Origin: Opitutus terrae PB90-1
GTDB taxonomy: Bacteria; Verrucomicrobiota; Verrucomicrobiia; Opitutales; Opitutaceae
Direction: 5' to 3'
Length of the DNA: 64,000 nt
Assembly (NCBI RefSeq): GCF_000019965.1
Contig: NC_010571.1
Span: forward strand, 1,550,001 to 1,614,000
The notes under the pieces are model-generated. The model was given only the letters and a program-made list of their open reading frames with translations, searched no databases and had not been told where the DNA came from. Position 1 is the first letter of the stretch; every line of letters starts with the position of its first letter. The position numbers and the translations under genes were made by a program. Positions 42,125-51,017 of this stretch are shown piece by piece.

Positions 42125-42750
42125 AGTTCGATGATTCCGCGCTGGACGGCGGCGGTGACGGCCTCGGTGCGGACCGCCACGTGCAGCTTGCCCATGATGT
42201 TCTTGAGGTGGTCCTTCACCGTGTATTCAGAAATCGCGAGCACGGCCGCGATTTCCTTGTTCGCCTTGCCCTTGGCGATCTCCTGCAGGACCTGGATTTC
42301 GCGACTGGTGAGTTCCTCGTAGGAACTGCGCATCGCGAGCCGAGTCGCGACGTCGTTGGGAATCCAGGGTTCGCCCGCGGCGACGGCGCGGATCGCGGGG
42401 ATCAATCCTTCGCCGGTGGAGCTTTTCAGGACGTAGCCGCGCGCGCCGGCACGGAGTGCTTTGCGGATGTCTTCGTCACCGCTGAAGGCCGTCAGCACGA
42501 GAATGCGCGCGTGCGGATGATCGCGGCGGATCTGCTCGATCGCCTCCGTGCCGCTGCGCACCGGCATGCGCAAATCGAGCAACGCCACGTCCGGCTGGTG
42601 CTGCGTGAACAGCGCCACGGCTTCCGCGCCGTCGGCCGCCTGGGCGACGACGCTCATGTCGGGTTCCGCGTGGATCAACGACACCAGCCCGCTGCGGACG
42701 ATGAAATGATCATCGGCCACGAGGATCCGAAGCTTGGCGGGACGACTCAT
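42121..42750 (-). CDS. NarL/LuxR-family response regulator
   Basis: 209 residues. Receiver with D13, D14 and phospho-acceptor D59 (VALLDLRMP), K106; C-terminal LuxR-type HTH (LTSREIQVLQEIAKGKANKE near residue 147, TVKDHLKNIMGKL near 175). Its ATG overlaps the stop of the kinase gene by ATGA, so the pair is translationally coupled. Partner of the kinase at 42747. Because both genes are divergent from the receptor at 45190, it likely controls that receptor and the GH30 behind it. Its stop codon comes from the end of an interspersed repeat. Confidence 0.95.
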   Translation of the reverse strand: MSRPAKLRILVADDHFIVRSGLVSLIHAEPDMSVVAQAADGAEAVALFTQHQPDVALLDLRMPVRSGTEAIEQIRRDHPHARILVLTAFSGDEDIRKALRAGARGYVLKSSTGEGLIPAIRAVAAGEPWIPNDVATRLAMRSSYEELTSREIQVLQEIAKGKANKEIAAVLAISEYTVKDHLKNIMGKLHVAVRTEAVTAAVQRGIIEL

Positions 42751-44975
42751 CCGGAGGAGATCGTGGTTTCGACCGAAGCGGCGGCGGTTCGTTCGCTTAG
42801 CGGCTCCAGCGGCACCTCGAGTGTAAGGCTGGTGCCCTGGCCGGGTGCGCTGTCGACTTTGATGTGGCCGCCGAGCCGCTTCGCGCGCTCGGTCATGCCG
42901 AGCAGCCCGAAATGGCTTTCGGCGGCCGACGGCGCCGCGGGCACGTTGAAACCCACGCCGTCGTCCTCGATCCGCAGCCGCAATGTCGACGGGGAAAAGG
43001 TCAGCGTCGCAAGGACACGCCGGGCGCGGGCGTGCTTGGCGATATTGGTAAACGCCTCCTGTCCGATCCGGAGCACGTTTTCCTCGACGACCTCCGGTAG
43101 CGGCCGCCGATCGCCGGTGGTGCGGAAATCGATCGTCAGCGACGTGCCGTCGACGAGCTGCTCGGCGCTTTGCCGCAGCGCCTTGGCGAGGTCGAACTGC
43201 TCCAGCTCGCGGGAACGCAGGTCCCAGATCGAGCGGCGCAGGTCGACCTGACTTTGATGGAGCCAGTTGCGGGCGAGCTGCAGGTGATGCTGCGACTGCT
43301 CGCCATCGCGGCCGAAGAGTTTCGCCGCCGTGTCGAGCTGCAGCGCGATGCCGGTGAGCGTTTGTTCGAGCGTGTCGTGCAGGTCCCGGGCCAGCCGCGT
43401 TCGCTCGGCGAGCACGGCGCGGAACTGAACCTCCTCGGTCTTGCGCGCGCCCATCTCGACGTGCAGCTGCGCGGTGCGCTCCGCGACCTTCTGCTCGAGC
43501 GTATCGTGTGCTTCCTGCAACTCGCGTTGGGCGGACTCGCGCTCACGAATCACGTCACGCAGCGCGGCGTTCTTGCGCGAGACGGTGAGCAGCCAACCAA
43601 TCGCGACGATCAGCACCAGGCTGACGCCGACCATGCCGATCAGCAGACGCTGGGGAGTGAACCAGCTGGGTTGCGCGACGATGCGGAACGAGGTGGGCGA
43701 GGGGAGGAGCAATTTCAACGACTGCAATCGGCCGTGCGTATCGACCGTGGAGACGCACACGCCGTCCCACTCGACCACGCTGCCGATCGGGATCACGGCG
43801 GGCGCCGGCGTGTCGGCGGCGGTTTCGCATTCGGCGGTAAAGCTGAGTTCGTCGCCCTGCATCAGCCAGGTGGTGGCCAAGCCGGAGAAGCCGCTGGCGG
43901 TTCGTGCGACCGGCCGCGTCGTTTGCTCGAGCACGCGGCCGCGCAGCGTGATCGACGCGCCGTGATGCAGCCCCTCCTTGAGCTCAGACCACGGCGCCGG
44001 CCGGACGGGCACCGGCTGTGTGGCGGCGGTTCCACGCCGCAGGACCGCATCGCGCAGCAGCGGCAGATGATGCTCGTATTCGAGAAAACCGGCCGCTTCG
44101 ACCTCGTCGCCGAGCGTGAACACGTCCGTCTGATTGCTCTGGAGTTGCAGGCCGCCCGAATCGTCCTGAACGAAAATAACGTCTCCGGCTCGCTGGTAAG
44201 TCACCCGACCGCGCACATGCATGCGCGGAGCCGCGCCGCTGTCGCGGCGGTAGCCAGCCACATTTTTCAGCGGGACCGGTGGCGTTGTGAACGGATTCGT
44301 CGCTTCGGGTTCGAGGACGGTCAGATCATCCCACGTCGGCACGTAGACGGCGACGGACGTGAGGTGCCGCAGCGCGGCATTGTAGTGGGTCGCGGTGGTG
44401 CCGCGCACGCGGACCCGCGCGGCGATAAGAGCATCAGGCCGGCCGACACTCAATGGAGGCGCGCAGACCTGCAACCGGAAGCCGCCGACCGCCAGCTCGA
44501 GCGTGGTGCGCGCGGGCTCGACGACGACCGTGCGCACCAACCCCGTGATCTCGATCCGGAGCCCGTCCTCGAAGCCAGCCTCCAGGTTTTCGATCAGCAC
44601 GGGCTTCGCGGCCGGCAGCGGCGCGGTGCCGAGCTTGCGCCATTCCGGAAGACTGATGATGGGCGCAAACGCGCCGGGATGGCTGACGCCGCTGACGGTC
44701 ACCACGTCCCCGGGCGCCGGGCCGCTGCGCCGCAGGTTTTCCACAAACACGCCGCCGGTCTCGTCCTGCACGAAAAACTGGCCGCTCCAGTCGGACTCCG
44801 CAGCGGTGACCACACCGGTGACGGTGATGGGAAGCCGTTTGGCCGCTTGTTCGGCGGAGAGTGACAGCACGGATGCGGCGCTCGTGAGCCGCGCGGTCTC
44901 CGCCACCTGCGCGACGGCAACTCCGCCGACAAAAAGGATGGCGAGCAGAAGGGAAAGGCATCGGGGTAGCATCAT
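42747..44975 (-). CDS. Periplasmic-sensor histidine kinase with OB-like repeats
   Basis: 742 residues from the ATG pair giving MMLPRCLSLLLAILFVGG (signal peptide). Sensor region of about 440 residues holds three OB-fold-like units recognised by the recurring VTVSGV, VRGRVTYQRAG and LRGRVLEQ strands with DDSGG/DETGG turns. A membrane helix near residue 460 (LIGMVGVSLVLIVAIGWLL) and a short coiled coil precede a HisKA_3 domain with H near 531 (RDLHDTLEQTLTG) and an HATPase domain (NIAKHARARR, DDGVGF, GLLGMTERA). It senses a periplasmic ligand, plausibly a glycan or redox state, and pairs with the downstream NarL regulator. Divergent from the receptor gene. Confidence 0.9.
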   Translation of the reverse strand: MMLPRCLSLLLAILFVGGVAVAQVAETARLTSAASVLSLSAEQAAKRLPITVTGVVTAAESDWSGQFFVQDETGGVFVENLRRSGPAPGDVVTVSGVSHPGAFAPIISLPEWRKLGTAPLPAAKPVLIENLEAGFEDGLRIEITGLVRTVVVEPARTTLELAVGGFRLQVCAPPLSVGRPDALIAARVRVRGTTATHYNAALRHLTSVAVYVPTWDDLTVLEPEATNPFTTPPVPLKNVAGYRRDSGAAPRMHVRGRVTYQRAGDVIFVQDDSGGLQLQSNQTDVFTLGDEVEAAGFLEYEHHLPLLRDAVLRRGTAATQPVPVRPAPWSELKEGLHHGASITLRGRVLEQTTRPVARTASGFSGLATTWLMQGDELSFTAECETAADTPAPAVIPIGSVVEWDGVCVSTVDTHGRLQSLKLLLPSPTSFRIVAQPSWFTPQRLLIGMVGVSLVLIVAIGWLLTVSRKNAALRDVIRERESAQRELQEAHDTLEQKVAERTAQLHVEMGARKTEEVQFRAVLAERTRLARDLHDTLEQTLTGIALQLDTAAKLFGRDGEQSQHHLQLARNWLHQSQVDLRRSIWDLRSRELEQFDLAKALRQSAEQLVDGTSLTIDFRTTGDRRPLPEVVEENVLRIGQEAFTNIAKHARARRVLATLTFSPSTLRLRIEDDGVGFNVPAAPSAAESHFGLLGMTERAKRLGGHIKVDSAPGQGTSLTLEVPLEPLSERTAAASVETTISSG

Positions 44976-45189
44976 GATCACGAGCAGACGGGCTGGGGCG
45001 GAGGCTCGCGCGAGGACGCCGGGACTGTAGCCGGTTATGCTCCGTTTCCAAGTCGCCTTGAGCCCCTCGAAAGAGGGATATCGGGCGCGCCGCGTCGATG
45101 GTAGATTGAGCCGTCCCGGAGCGACTACCCGCCACCCCACACCGCGGGCGACCGACGCTCGCTCTCCCCCTGCTCTAGCACCACCACAC

Positions 45190-48126
45190 ATGAAACCCCA
45201 TTGTTTGTTCGTCGCGGGAGCGTTTTCCGCGGCGATGATCGTGTCCGCGACGCGGGCGCAAACGGCGAGCCCGGCCCCGACCGAGCGCGCTTCGGAAGAG
45301 GAACCCGTCGTTCTCTCGCCCTTCAAGGTCGATGCCTCGCGCGACAAGGGCTATCGCGCCACCAACTCGATCTCCGGCACGCGGCTCAACACCGCGATCA
45401 AGGATCTGCCGATGCCCATCGAGGTGATCACCGAGGAATTCCTGCGCGACACCGGTGCGCGCACGCTGCGCGATTCGCTGCGCTACAGCTCGGGCATCCT
45501 GCTGCAGACGCAGAACGACTACTCGGCGCCCGCGGGCAGTTTCTCCACCAGTCCGGGCAAGATCAATAACCCGGAGGGCATGACGGCGAGCGCGACGCAA
45601 ACCAACATGAAGATCCGCGGCTTCCAGACCGAGTCGGTGCTGCGCGACGGTTTCCGCCGGCAGAACGCCACCGATTCGGTGAACATCGACCGCGTCGAGA
45701 TCGCGCGCGGGCCGGCCTCGCTGCTCTACGGCGTCGGCAACTTCGGCGGCGTGGTGAACTACTTGGTGAAGCAGCCGCTGCGCGAGCGCGCCACCGAACT
45801 CTCGGCCACTTACGGCAGCGACAACTTCATGCGGGCGACGCTCGACACGACGGGTCCGATCACGGCGAACGGAAGCGTGGCGTATCGGCTGACCGGCGCG
45901 TGGCAGGACACCGGCTCCTACACGGACTTCAACGACGAGAATCACTATTTCATTTCGCCGGTCGTGAGCTGGCGGCCGTTCGAGAGCACCGAACTGGTTT
46001 TCGACGTCGAATACGGCCACCAGAAAAACATGGGCATCGGCTGGCAGACGCTCCGCGCGGTGGCGTCGCCCTACGTCAACGAGGCGTCGGGCTACAACGG
46101 CAATTTTTATCAGATCCCCGGCAGGGACGTGCGCGAATTTCGGTGGAGCGGACCGGACACCTATCGCGACGGCGAGTCGGCGAATTTTTTGGTGAAGCTC
46201 ACGCAGCGGATCACCGACAATCTGCACCTGCTGGTCGGCGTGAACCGCTCGACGTTCAACTACGACCAGCTCGACAACCTCGCGCATTTCCGGCGGATCG
46301 AGGGCGATCCGGGCGACATCGCCTGGGCGGTGGCGCCGGTGACGTATGCGGGACTCTCCTCGACGCAGTCGGGCATTCCGGTCGGGCCGCAGCCGTCGGC
46401 GATCGGTTACCAATGGGAGCTGCGGCAGCAGGAGGACGTGCACGACCAGGTTCGCGCCGAGCTCAATTTTGCCGGCGAGCTGTTTAGGGATTCTTCGAAG
46501 TGGCTGCGGATGAAGCACTCGTTGCTCGGCGGATTCAGCTATACGCGGGAGACCTCCGAGTATCACACGCGCCAGACGCCAGGCGACGTGGTGAACTACC
46601 ACAGTCCGGCCGACTACAGCTATTTTCGGTTTGGACAGCAGGGCAACGGCACGCCGGACCACCCGCTCGTCGAGTGGGACAACCAGGAGACCACGGTTTC
46701 AAACCCGGCGCTTTATCTGGTCTACCAGGGCCGGCTGCTGGACGACCGGCTGACGCTCATCGGCGGCACGCGGCGGGATCGGAGTTGGAACAGCGTGTGG
46801 CAGTATAATCCGCAGTATCGCTCCGACGGCACGAAAGGCGGCGACGCCGAGCGCACGGATCTGCGGAGCGACACGAACAAGGACACGACTTACCAGTGGG
46901 GCGCGAGCCTCGCGATCACGCCGAAGAAGGATCTGTCGATTTACTGGATGCGCTCCGAAGGCGTGCAGCCGAACTACCAAGGCAAGCTCGATCTCTACGG
47001 ACGGCCGTTGCAGGCAGCGATCGCGACGAACAAGGAGATCGGCTTGAAATTCGACCTCTTCGGCGGACGACTCTCCGGCACGATCAGCAAGTTCAAGATC
47101 GTCCGCGAACGCGGGCAGGTGGGCAGCTCGAGTCTCGTGTGGTTTGCGCCCGTGGTTTCGGGCAACCTGAAGTTCGATCCGGCGAAGGACATCGTTTACC
47201 GGGTCGACGAACTCAATCCCGTGACTAATGACTGGAACGGCGCCGCCGTCGCGTCTGCGGCGCAGTGGGACGCTGCGGTGGCCGCCGGCTCGGTTTACCA
47301 GGCGACAAACTCCGCCGGCGAGACGCACTGGTATGCGAACGCGTCCAAGCCCACCGGCGCGGCGCTGCTCGACGCGGTGTTCGCGAACGTTCACGCCCAG
47401 AAACAATACGGCTGGTGGGGCTGGATCTACGGTGGAGCCGATCCCGGCAGTCTGCCGTTCGACAACCTCGTCAACAACGCGACGATGGACGACAACGGCG
47501 CGCAGCGCGCGGTCGCCACCGGCACCGACCAGTCGAAAGGCTGGGATACGCAGATCATCTGGTCGCTGACCGACAATCTGCAGGTCGTCGCCACGTGGTC
47601 GCACATCGAGAAACGGGTGCTCAATGCACAGGCGTGGGCGAAGTATCCGTATCCGCAGGATCGCTGGGCGATCTGGTATGCCCCGATTTCGTGGGCCGCG
47701 ACCGCCGGCCGGCCGCTCAGCGAAGTCTACACGGACCCGACCGACACCTCGACGTTCATCGCGTTCGGCAAAGGGCTGCCGATGGACGACACGCCGGAAA
47801 ACCAGGCGACGCTGTGGGTGAACTACAAGTTCACCGAAGGCACGATGAAAGGCTGGTCGTTCGGCGCGGGCGGTTGGTGGGAGGACGAGCGTTCGATCTA
47901 TCCGGCCTACGGCCAGAATGCGCTCGATAACCAAGGCAACCCGATCTTCCTCTCCACGAAGGCCCGCACCTCGGTCAACGCGATGGTGCGTTACGAATTC
48001 CTGCTGCGCGGTCGCGAGTCGAGCGTGCAGCTCAACGTCGACAACGTGCTCAACGACCGGGACCTCTACGGCTTCATCTACGCCGCACCGATCCGCTGGC
48101 AGCTGTCGTTCAATCATCGGCTCTAG
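45190..48126 (+). CDS. TonB-dependent outer-membrane receptor, second copy
   Basis: 978 residues, signal peptide MKPHCLFVAGAFSAAMIVSA. Same organisation as the receptor at 16867: VLSPFKVDASRDKGYRAT, GTRLNTAIKDLPMPIEVITE in the plug, a TDQSKGW barrel stretch, and C-terminal aromatic ending FNHRL. The frame is open further upstream but the signal peptide fixes the start. Paralogous to the first receptor, so the pair arose by duplication with divergence. Likely regulated by the divergent kinase/regulator pair. The substrate is unknown; the GH30 behind it suggests a beta-glucan. Confidence 0.93.
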   Translation: MKPHCLFVAGAFSAAMIVSATRAQTASPAPTERASEEEPVVLSPFKVDASRDKGYRATNSISGTRLNTAIKDLPMPIEVITEEFLRDTGARTLRDSLRYSSGILLQTQNDYSAPAGSFSTSPGKINNPEGMTASATQTNMKIRGFQTESVLRDGFRRQNATDSVNIDRVEIARGPASLLYGVGNFGGVVNYLVKQPLRERATELSATYGSDNFMRATLDTTGPITANGSVAYRLTGAWQDTGSYTDFNDENHYFISPVVSWRPFESTELVFDVEYGHQKNMGIGWQTLRAVASPYVNEASGYNGNFYQIPGRDVREFRWSGPDTYRDGESANFLVKLTQRITDNLHLLVGVNRSTFNYDQLDNLAHFRRIEGDPGDIAWAVAPVTYAGLSSTQSGIPVGPQPSAIGYQWELRQQEDVHDQVRAELNFAGELFRDSSKWLRMKHSLLGGFSYTRETSEYHTRQTPGDVVNYHSPADYSYFRFGQQGNGTPDHPLVEWDNQETTVSNPALYLVYQGRLLDDRLTLIGGTRRDRSWNSVWQYNPQYRSDGTKGGDAERTDLRSDTNKDTTYQWGASLAITPKKDLSIYWMRSEGVQPNYQGKLDLYGRPLQAAIATNKEIGLKFDLFGGRLSGTISKFKIVRERGQVGSSSLVWFAPVVSGNLKFDPAKDIVYRVDELNPVTNDWNGAAVASAAQWDAAVAAGSVYQATNSAGETHWYANASKPTGAALLDAVFANVHAQKQYGWWGWIYGGADPGSLPFDNLVNNATMDDNGAQRAVATGTDQSKGWDTQIIWSLTDNLQVVATWSHIEKRVLNAQAWAKYPYPQDRWAIWYAPISWAATAGRPLSEVYTDPTDTSTFIAFGKGLPMDDTPENQATLWVNYKFTEGTMKGWSFGAGGWWEDERSIYPAYGQNALDNQGNPIFLSTKARTSVNAMVRYEFLLRGRESSVQLNVDNVLNDRDLYGFIYAAPIRWQLSFNHRL

Positions 48127-48174
48127 CCGGCCGGCACTTTCACGTTCTCCCTGACACACACAGGCGGAAAACGG

Positions 48175-48262
48175 GTAGGGCGCGTTCTGCTGGCCAGTAG
48201 AACGCTCCGCGCCGTGACGATGTACCATCACCGCGGCAGCGAGATGGACTCGCCGCCCTACC
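48175..48262. repeat. GTAGGGCG...CGCCCTACC repeat, copy after receptor
   Basis: GTAGGGCGCGTTCTGC at the left and CCGCCCTACC at the right, with the GCGTTCTGCTGGCCAGTAGA inner hairpin. Lies 49 bases after the receptor stop, where the first receptor has a terminator hairpin. Confidence 0.7.
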
Positions 48263-48298
48263 TTTTCCCCTTCCAGCCACGTTCCAGCGCTCGCGTTC

Positions 48299-48370
48299 CG
48301 GTGGAGCCCGCCATCCCGGCGGGCCTGAGGCGCCCCGCGCAAGCTTGGCGGGGACGCCGGGCTCCACCGG
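48299..48370. repeat. GGTGGAGCCCG...CGGGCTCCACC palindromic repeat
   Basis: Terminal arms CGGTGGAGCCCG and CGGGCTCCACCG are perfect inverted repeats; an inner GGCGGG...CCCGCC hairpin lies between. A second kind of palindrome next to the GTAGGGCG copy; only this copy was noticed. Confidence 0.65.
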
Positions 48371-48423
48371 GATAACGCGTCCGCCAGGACGACAGAAATT
48401 TTCCTCCAACAGGTCATTTTCCC

Positions 48424-49854
48424 ATGTATTCACACTTCCGCTCACTCACGTTGCTGGCATCGTTTGGCGGCGCGTCGTTCGCGTTTGCCGCCGGCGTGCC
48501 CTCCGCGCAGGTTTACCTGACGCAAAAAGACGCGCCGCACCGGCTCGCGGCGACCGGAGCCTTGCGCTTCGCACCGTTGCCCCAGCCCATGGAGAAGCAG
48601 CAGTGCGTGTTTGTGGATCCGACGCACGAGTTCGAAACACTGCTCGGCATTGGCGGCGCGATCACCGACGCGGCGGCGGAGACATTCGACAAGCTGCCGG
48701 AGACGAAACGCGCGGAGCTGCTACGCGCCTACTACGATCCACGAGCCGGGATCGGTTACTCGCTCGCGCGGACCCACATCAACAGCTGCGATTTTTCCTC
48801 CGGCAGCTACACCTACGTGGCGGAGGGTGACCGCGAGCTGAAGAGCTTCGATATCGCGCCGGACCTGCGACACCGGATCCCGCTGCTGCGGGCGGCGCTG
48901 AAGACCGCCGGACCGGGGTTGACGGTTTACGCCAGCCCGTGGAGCCCACCGGCGTGGATGAAGGACAGCGGCGACATGCTGCATGGCGGCAAGCTGCGGC
49001 CGGACATGCGCGCGGCGTGGGCGAACTATTTCGTAAAGTTCATCCACGCCTATGAACAAGCGGGCGTGCCGCTCTGGGGCGTGACGGTGCAGAACGAGCC
49101 GATGGCGGTGCAGATCTGGGAGTCGTGCATCTTCACGGCGGAGGAGGAGCGCGACTTCGTGCGCGATCACCTCGGCCCGACACTGAAGGCGAGCGGGCTG
49201 GGCGGGAAGAAGATCGTCGGCTGGGACCACAACCGCACGCAACTCTACCAGCGCGCGACGACGTTGCTCAGCGATCCTGCCGCCGCGCAGTATCTGTGGG
49301 GCCTCGGGTTTCACTGGTATGTGAACGACACGTTCGAAAACGTCCGCCGCGTGCGCGATGCCTTCCCGCAAGCGCAGTTGATGATGACCGAGGGGTGCAA
49401 CGGACCATTCGATTTCGCCAAGATGAACGACTGGGATCTGGCCGAAAACTACGGCCGCTCGATGATCCACGATTTCAACAACGGTGCGGTCGGTTGGACC
49501 GACTGGAACATCCTGCTCGACGAGACGGGCGGGCCGAACCACGTGGGGAACTTCTGCTTTGCGCCGGTGCATGGCGACACGCGGACGGGCGAGCTGCATT
49601 TCACGCCGGCGTTCTACTACATCGGCCATTTTTCGAAGTTCATCCGACCCGGCGCGCGGCGGATCATCGCCTCGCCGACGGTGGACCGGTTGATCGCGAC
49701 GGCGTTCAAAAACACCGACGGCAGCATCGCTGTCGTGGTGATGAATCAGTCGGCCGAAGATCAGCCGTTCCACGTCTGGATGAACGGCCAGGCAGCGTCT
49801 ACGCGCTGTCCGGCGCGGTCGATCATGACGGTGGTGATCGGGGTGGAGCAGTGA
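48424..49854 (+). CDS. GH30-family glycoside hydrolase, second copy
   Basis: 476 residues, signal peptide SLTLLASFGGASFAFAAG. Acid/base E225 in VQNEPMA, nucleophile E323 in MMTEGCNGPF. Barrel start LLGIGGAITDAAAE matches the GH30 pattern; it shares ARTHINSCDFSS, SPWSPPAWMK, RDFVRDHLGPTLK and WTDWNILLDETGGPNHVGN with the enzyme at 19971 in aligned positions. So the two are paralogues, and both follow a TonB receptor. Expected substrate: beta-1,6- or beta-1,3-linked glucan ends or glucosylated conjugates. No second hydrolase follows it, unlike the first locus. Confidence 0.92.
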   Translation: MYSHFRSLTLLASFGGASFAFAAGVPSAQVYLTQKDAPHRLAATGALRFAPLPQPMEKQQCVFVDPTHEFETLLGIGGAITDAAAETFDKLPETKRAELLRAYYDPRAGIGYSLARTHINSCDFSSGSYTYVAEGDRELKSFDIAPDLRHRIPLLRAALKTAGPGLTVYASPWSPPAWMKDSGDMLHGGKLRPDMRAAWANYFVKFIHAYEQAGVPLWGVTVQNEPMAVQIWESCIFTAEEERDFVRDHLGPTLKASGLGGKKIVGWDHNRTQLYQRATTLLSDPAAAQYLWGLGFHWYVNDTFENVRRVRDAFPQAQLMMTEGCNGPFDFAKMNDWDLAENYGRSMIHDFNNGAVGWTDWNILLDETGGPNHVGNFCFAPVHGDTRTGELHFTPAFYYIGHFSKFIRPGARRIIASPTVDRLIATAFKNTDGSIAVVVMNQSAEDQPFHVWMNGQAASTRCPARSIMTVVIGVEQ

Positions 49855-49881
49855 GCCGCAGAACGCGACCGCGCGAGAGGT

Positions 49882-49910
49882 GAGGGACGGCTCTCCGGAG
49901 AGCGTCCCTC
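49882..49910. repeat. Hairpin after the GH30 gene
   Basis: GAGGGACGGCTCTCC folds on GGAGAGCGTCCCTC (one bulged base), 27 bases after the GH30 stop; no T-run. Possible 3'-end stabiliser. Confidence 0.6.
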
Positions 49911-49986
49911 CCGCCCGTTTCGGCGGGCAAAACCATCCTTATCGATCCTGGCCAAACCGCGGGCGCGTCGCCGCGGGATTCTTTTC

Positions 49987-50006
49987 ATGATTGAATCCCG
50001 TCATAT
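49987..50006 (+). promoter_or_regulatory. Candidate DeoR operator before its own gene
   Basis: ATGATTGAATCCCGTCATAT matches the site at 50933-50952: ATGAT, nine bases, TCATAT, 15 of 20 bases shared at the same spacing. It ends 23 bases before the DeoR start, giving a basis for autoregulation. Comparison by eye. Confidence 0.55.
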
Positions 50007-50029
50007 CGCGCGGTCATGCTCCGGCTCAC

Positions 50030-50812
50030 ATGCGCGTGCCCCTGCACATCGTGGAAAAACGCCGGGAGCAGCTCCGGCAGCTGATCCGCACCGACGGATT
50101 CCTTCCGATCGCCGAGATCTGCCGCCGGCTGGAAGTCTCCGAGGCGACCGCGCGCCGCGATCTGGTCGCCGTTGCCGCCTCCGGCCACATCACGCGGACG
50201 CGCGGCGGCGCGCTGGCGGACTACAACACGACGTTCGCCTCGCACGGACAGCGCGCGCATCGTGCCCGAACCGCCAAAACCCGGATCGCGGCGGCTGCCC
50301 TCGCGCGAATTCCCGCCTCCGGCACGGTGTTTCTCGACGCCGGCACGACGGTTCAGGCGATTGCGCGGCTGCTGCTCGGCCGTCAGCCGTTCACCAAACT
50401 CACCGTCGTGACCAACAGCCTGCCGCTCGCGACGATTCTTGGCGGCGCCCCCGGCCTCGAGCTGCACGTCCTCGGCGGCATGTTCCTCCATCGGCAGGCG
50501 ATCCTGCTCGGCCCGCAATCGACGCGGACGCTCACCGCCTGGAAGTTCGATGCGGCGTTCCTCGGCGGCGAGGGGATGGATGCACAGGGAGTCACCAACT
50601 CGCACGCCAACATCGCCGCCTTCCAGCAGGCGGTGCTGCGGCGCGCGGCGAAAGCCTACTTTTGCCTTGATGCCACCAAGCTCGGCCGCGCCACCCCGCA
50701 TCGCGTGGTCGGCTGGGATCGGTCGATTCACCTGATCACCGACGCCACCCCCGCGGCACTGGCCAGGGCGTCGATCGCTCTCCCGCTTACCCACTACATT
50801 CCCGCGAAGTAG
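50030..50812 (+). CDS. DeoR-family transcriptional regulator of the microcompartment locus
   Basis: 260 residues. N-terminal DeoR-type winged HTH (VEKRREQLRQLIRTDGFLPI, then VSEATARRDL near residue 38) and C-terminal sugar-phosphate-sensing domain (AGTTVQAIARLLL near 105, DATKLGRATPHRVVG near 225). Members of this family respond to phosphorylated sugars; in planctomycete BMC loci a DeoR-like regulator is known beside the shell genes. Start chosen at MRVPLHIVEKR; a longer TTG-started form is open from 49991. Matching inverted repeats lie before this gene and before pduL, so it likely represses both. Confidence 0.93.
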   Translation: MRVPLHIVEKRREQLRQLIRTDGFLPIAEICRRLEVSEATARRDLVAVAASGHITRTRGGALADYNTTFASHGQRAHRARTAKTRIAAAALARIPASGTVFLDAGTTVQAIARLLLGRQPFTKLTVVTNSLPLATILGGAPGLELHVLGGMFLHRQAILLGPQSTRTLTAWKFDAAFLGGEGMDAQGVTNSHANIAAFQQAVLRRAAKAYFCLDATKLGRATPHRVVGWDRSIHLITDATPAALARASIALPLTHYIPAK

Positions 50813-50893
50813 ATCCTGTCCCCGGCACCCAGCCGGCAAGGACGGCCTGTTAAGCCGCCCCTGTGGGTTTTTTCCCGCCTGGTAATGGGCCCG

Positions 50894-50922
50894 GTCTCTC
50901 AGCTCTGGGCCTTCAGCTCTCC
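50894..50922 (+). repeat. CT-rich module, early copy before the pduL operator
   Basis: GGTCTCTCAGCTCTGGGCC and CTTCAGCTCTCC, an imperfect relative of the CTCAGCTCTAGACTCT module found before most BMC genes. Confidence 0.45.
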
Positions 50923-50927
50923 GCTGC

Positions 50928-50954
50928 TTATATGATCGAAGCTAATCATATAAT
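50928..50954 (+). promoter_or_regulatory. Candidate DeoR operator and -10 element for the BMC operon
   Basis: TTATATGAT and ATCATATAA are perfect 9-base inverted arms with an 8-base gap (50928-50953). The right arm overlaps a perfect TATAAT hexamer at 50949-50954, so binding would block the promoter. No good -35 hexamer sits at the usual distance. Located 64 bases before pduL. Confidence 0.65.
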
Positions 50955-51017
50955 GCGCAGCTTCCGCCAAAATCCGGGGAGCCGCTGGCGTTCCTTTCTG
51001 GCAGGCTGAACCCTGCG

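Noticed and set aside
50870-50880. Terminator after deoR
   Set aside because: A T-run (GGGTTTTTTCCC) is present but the preceding stem is too short and poorly paired to call.
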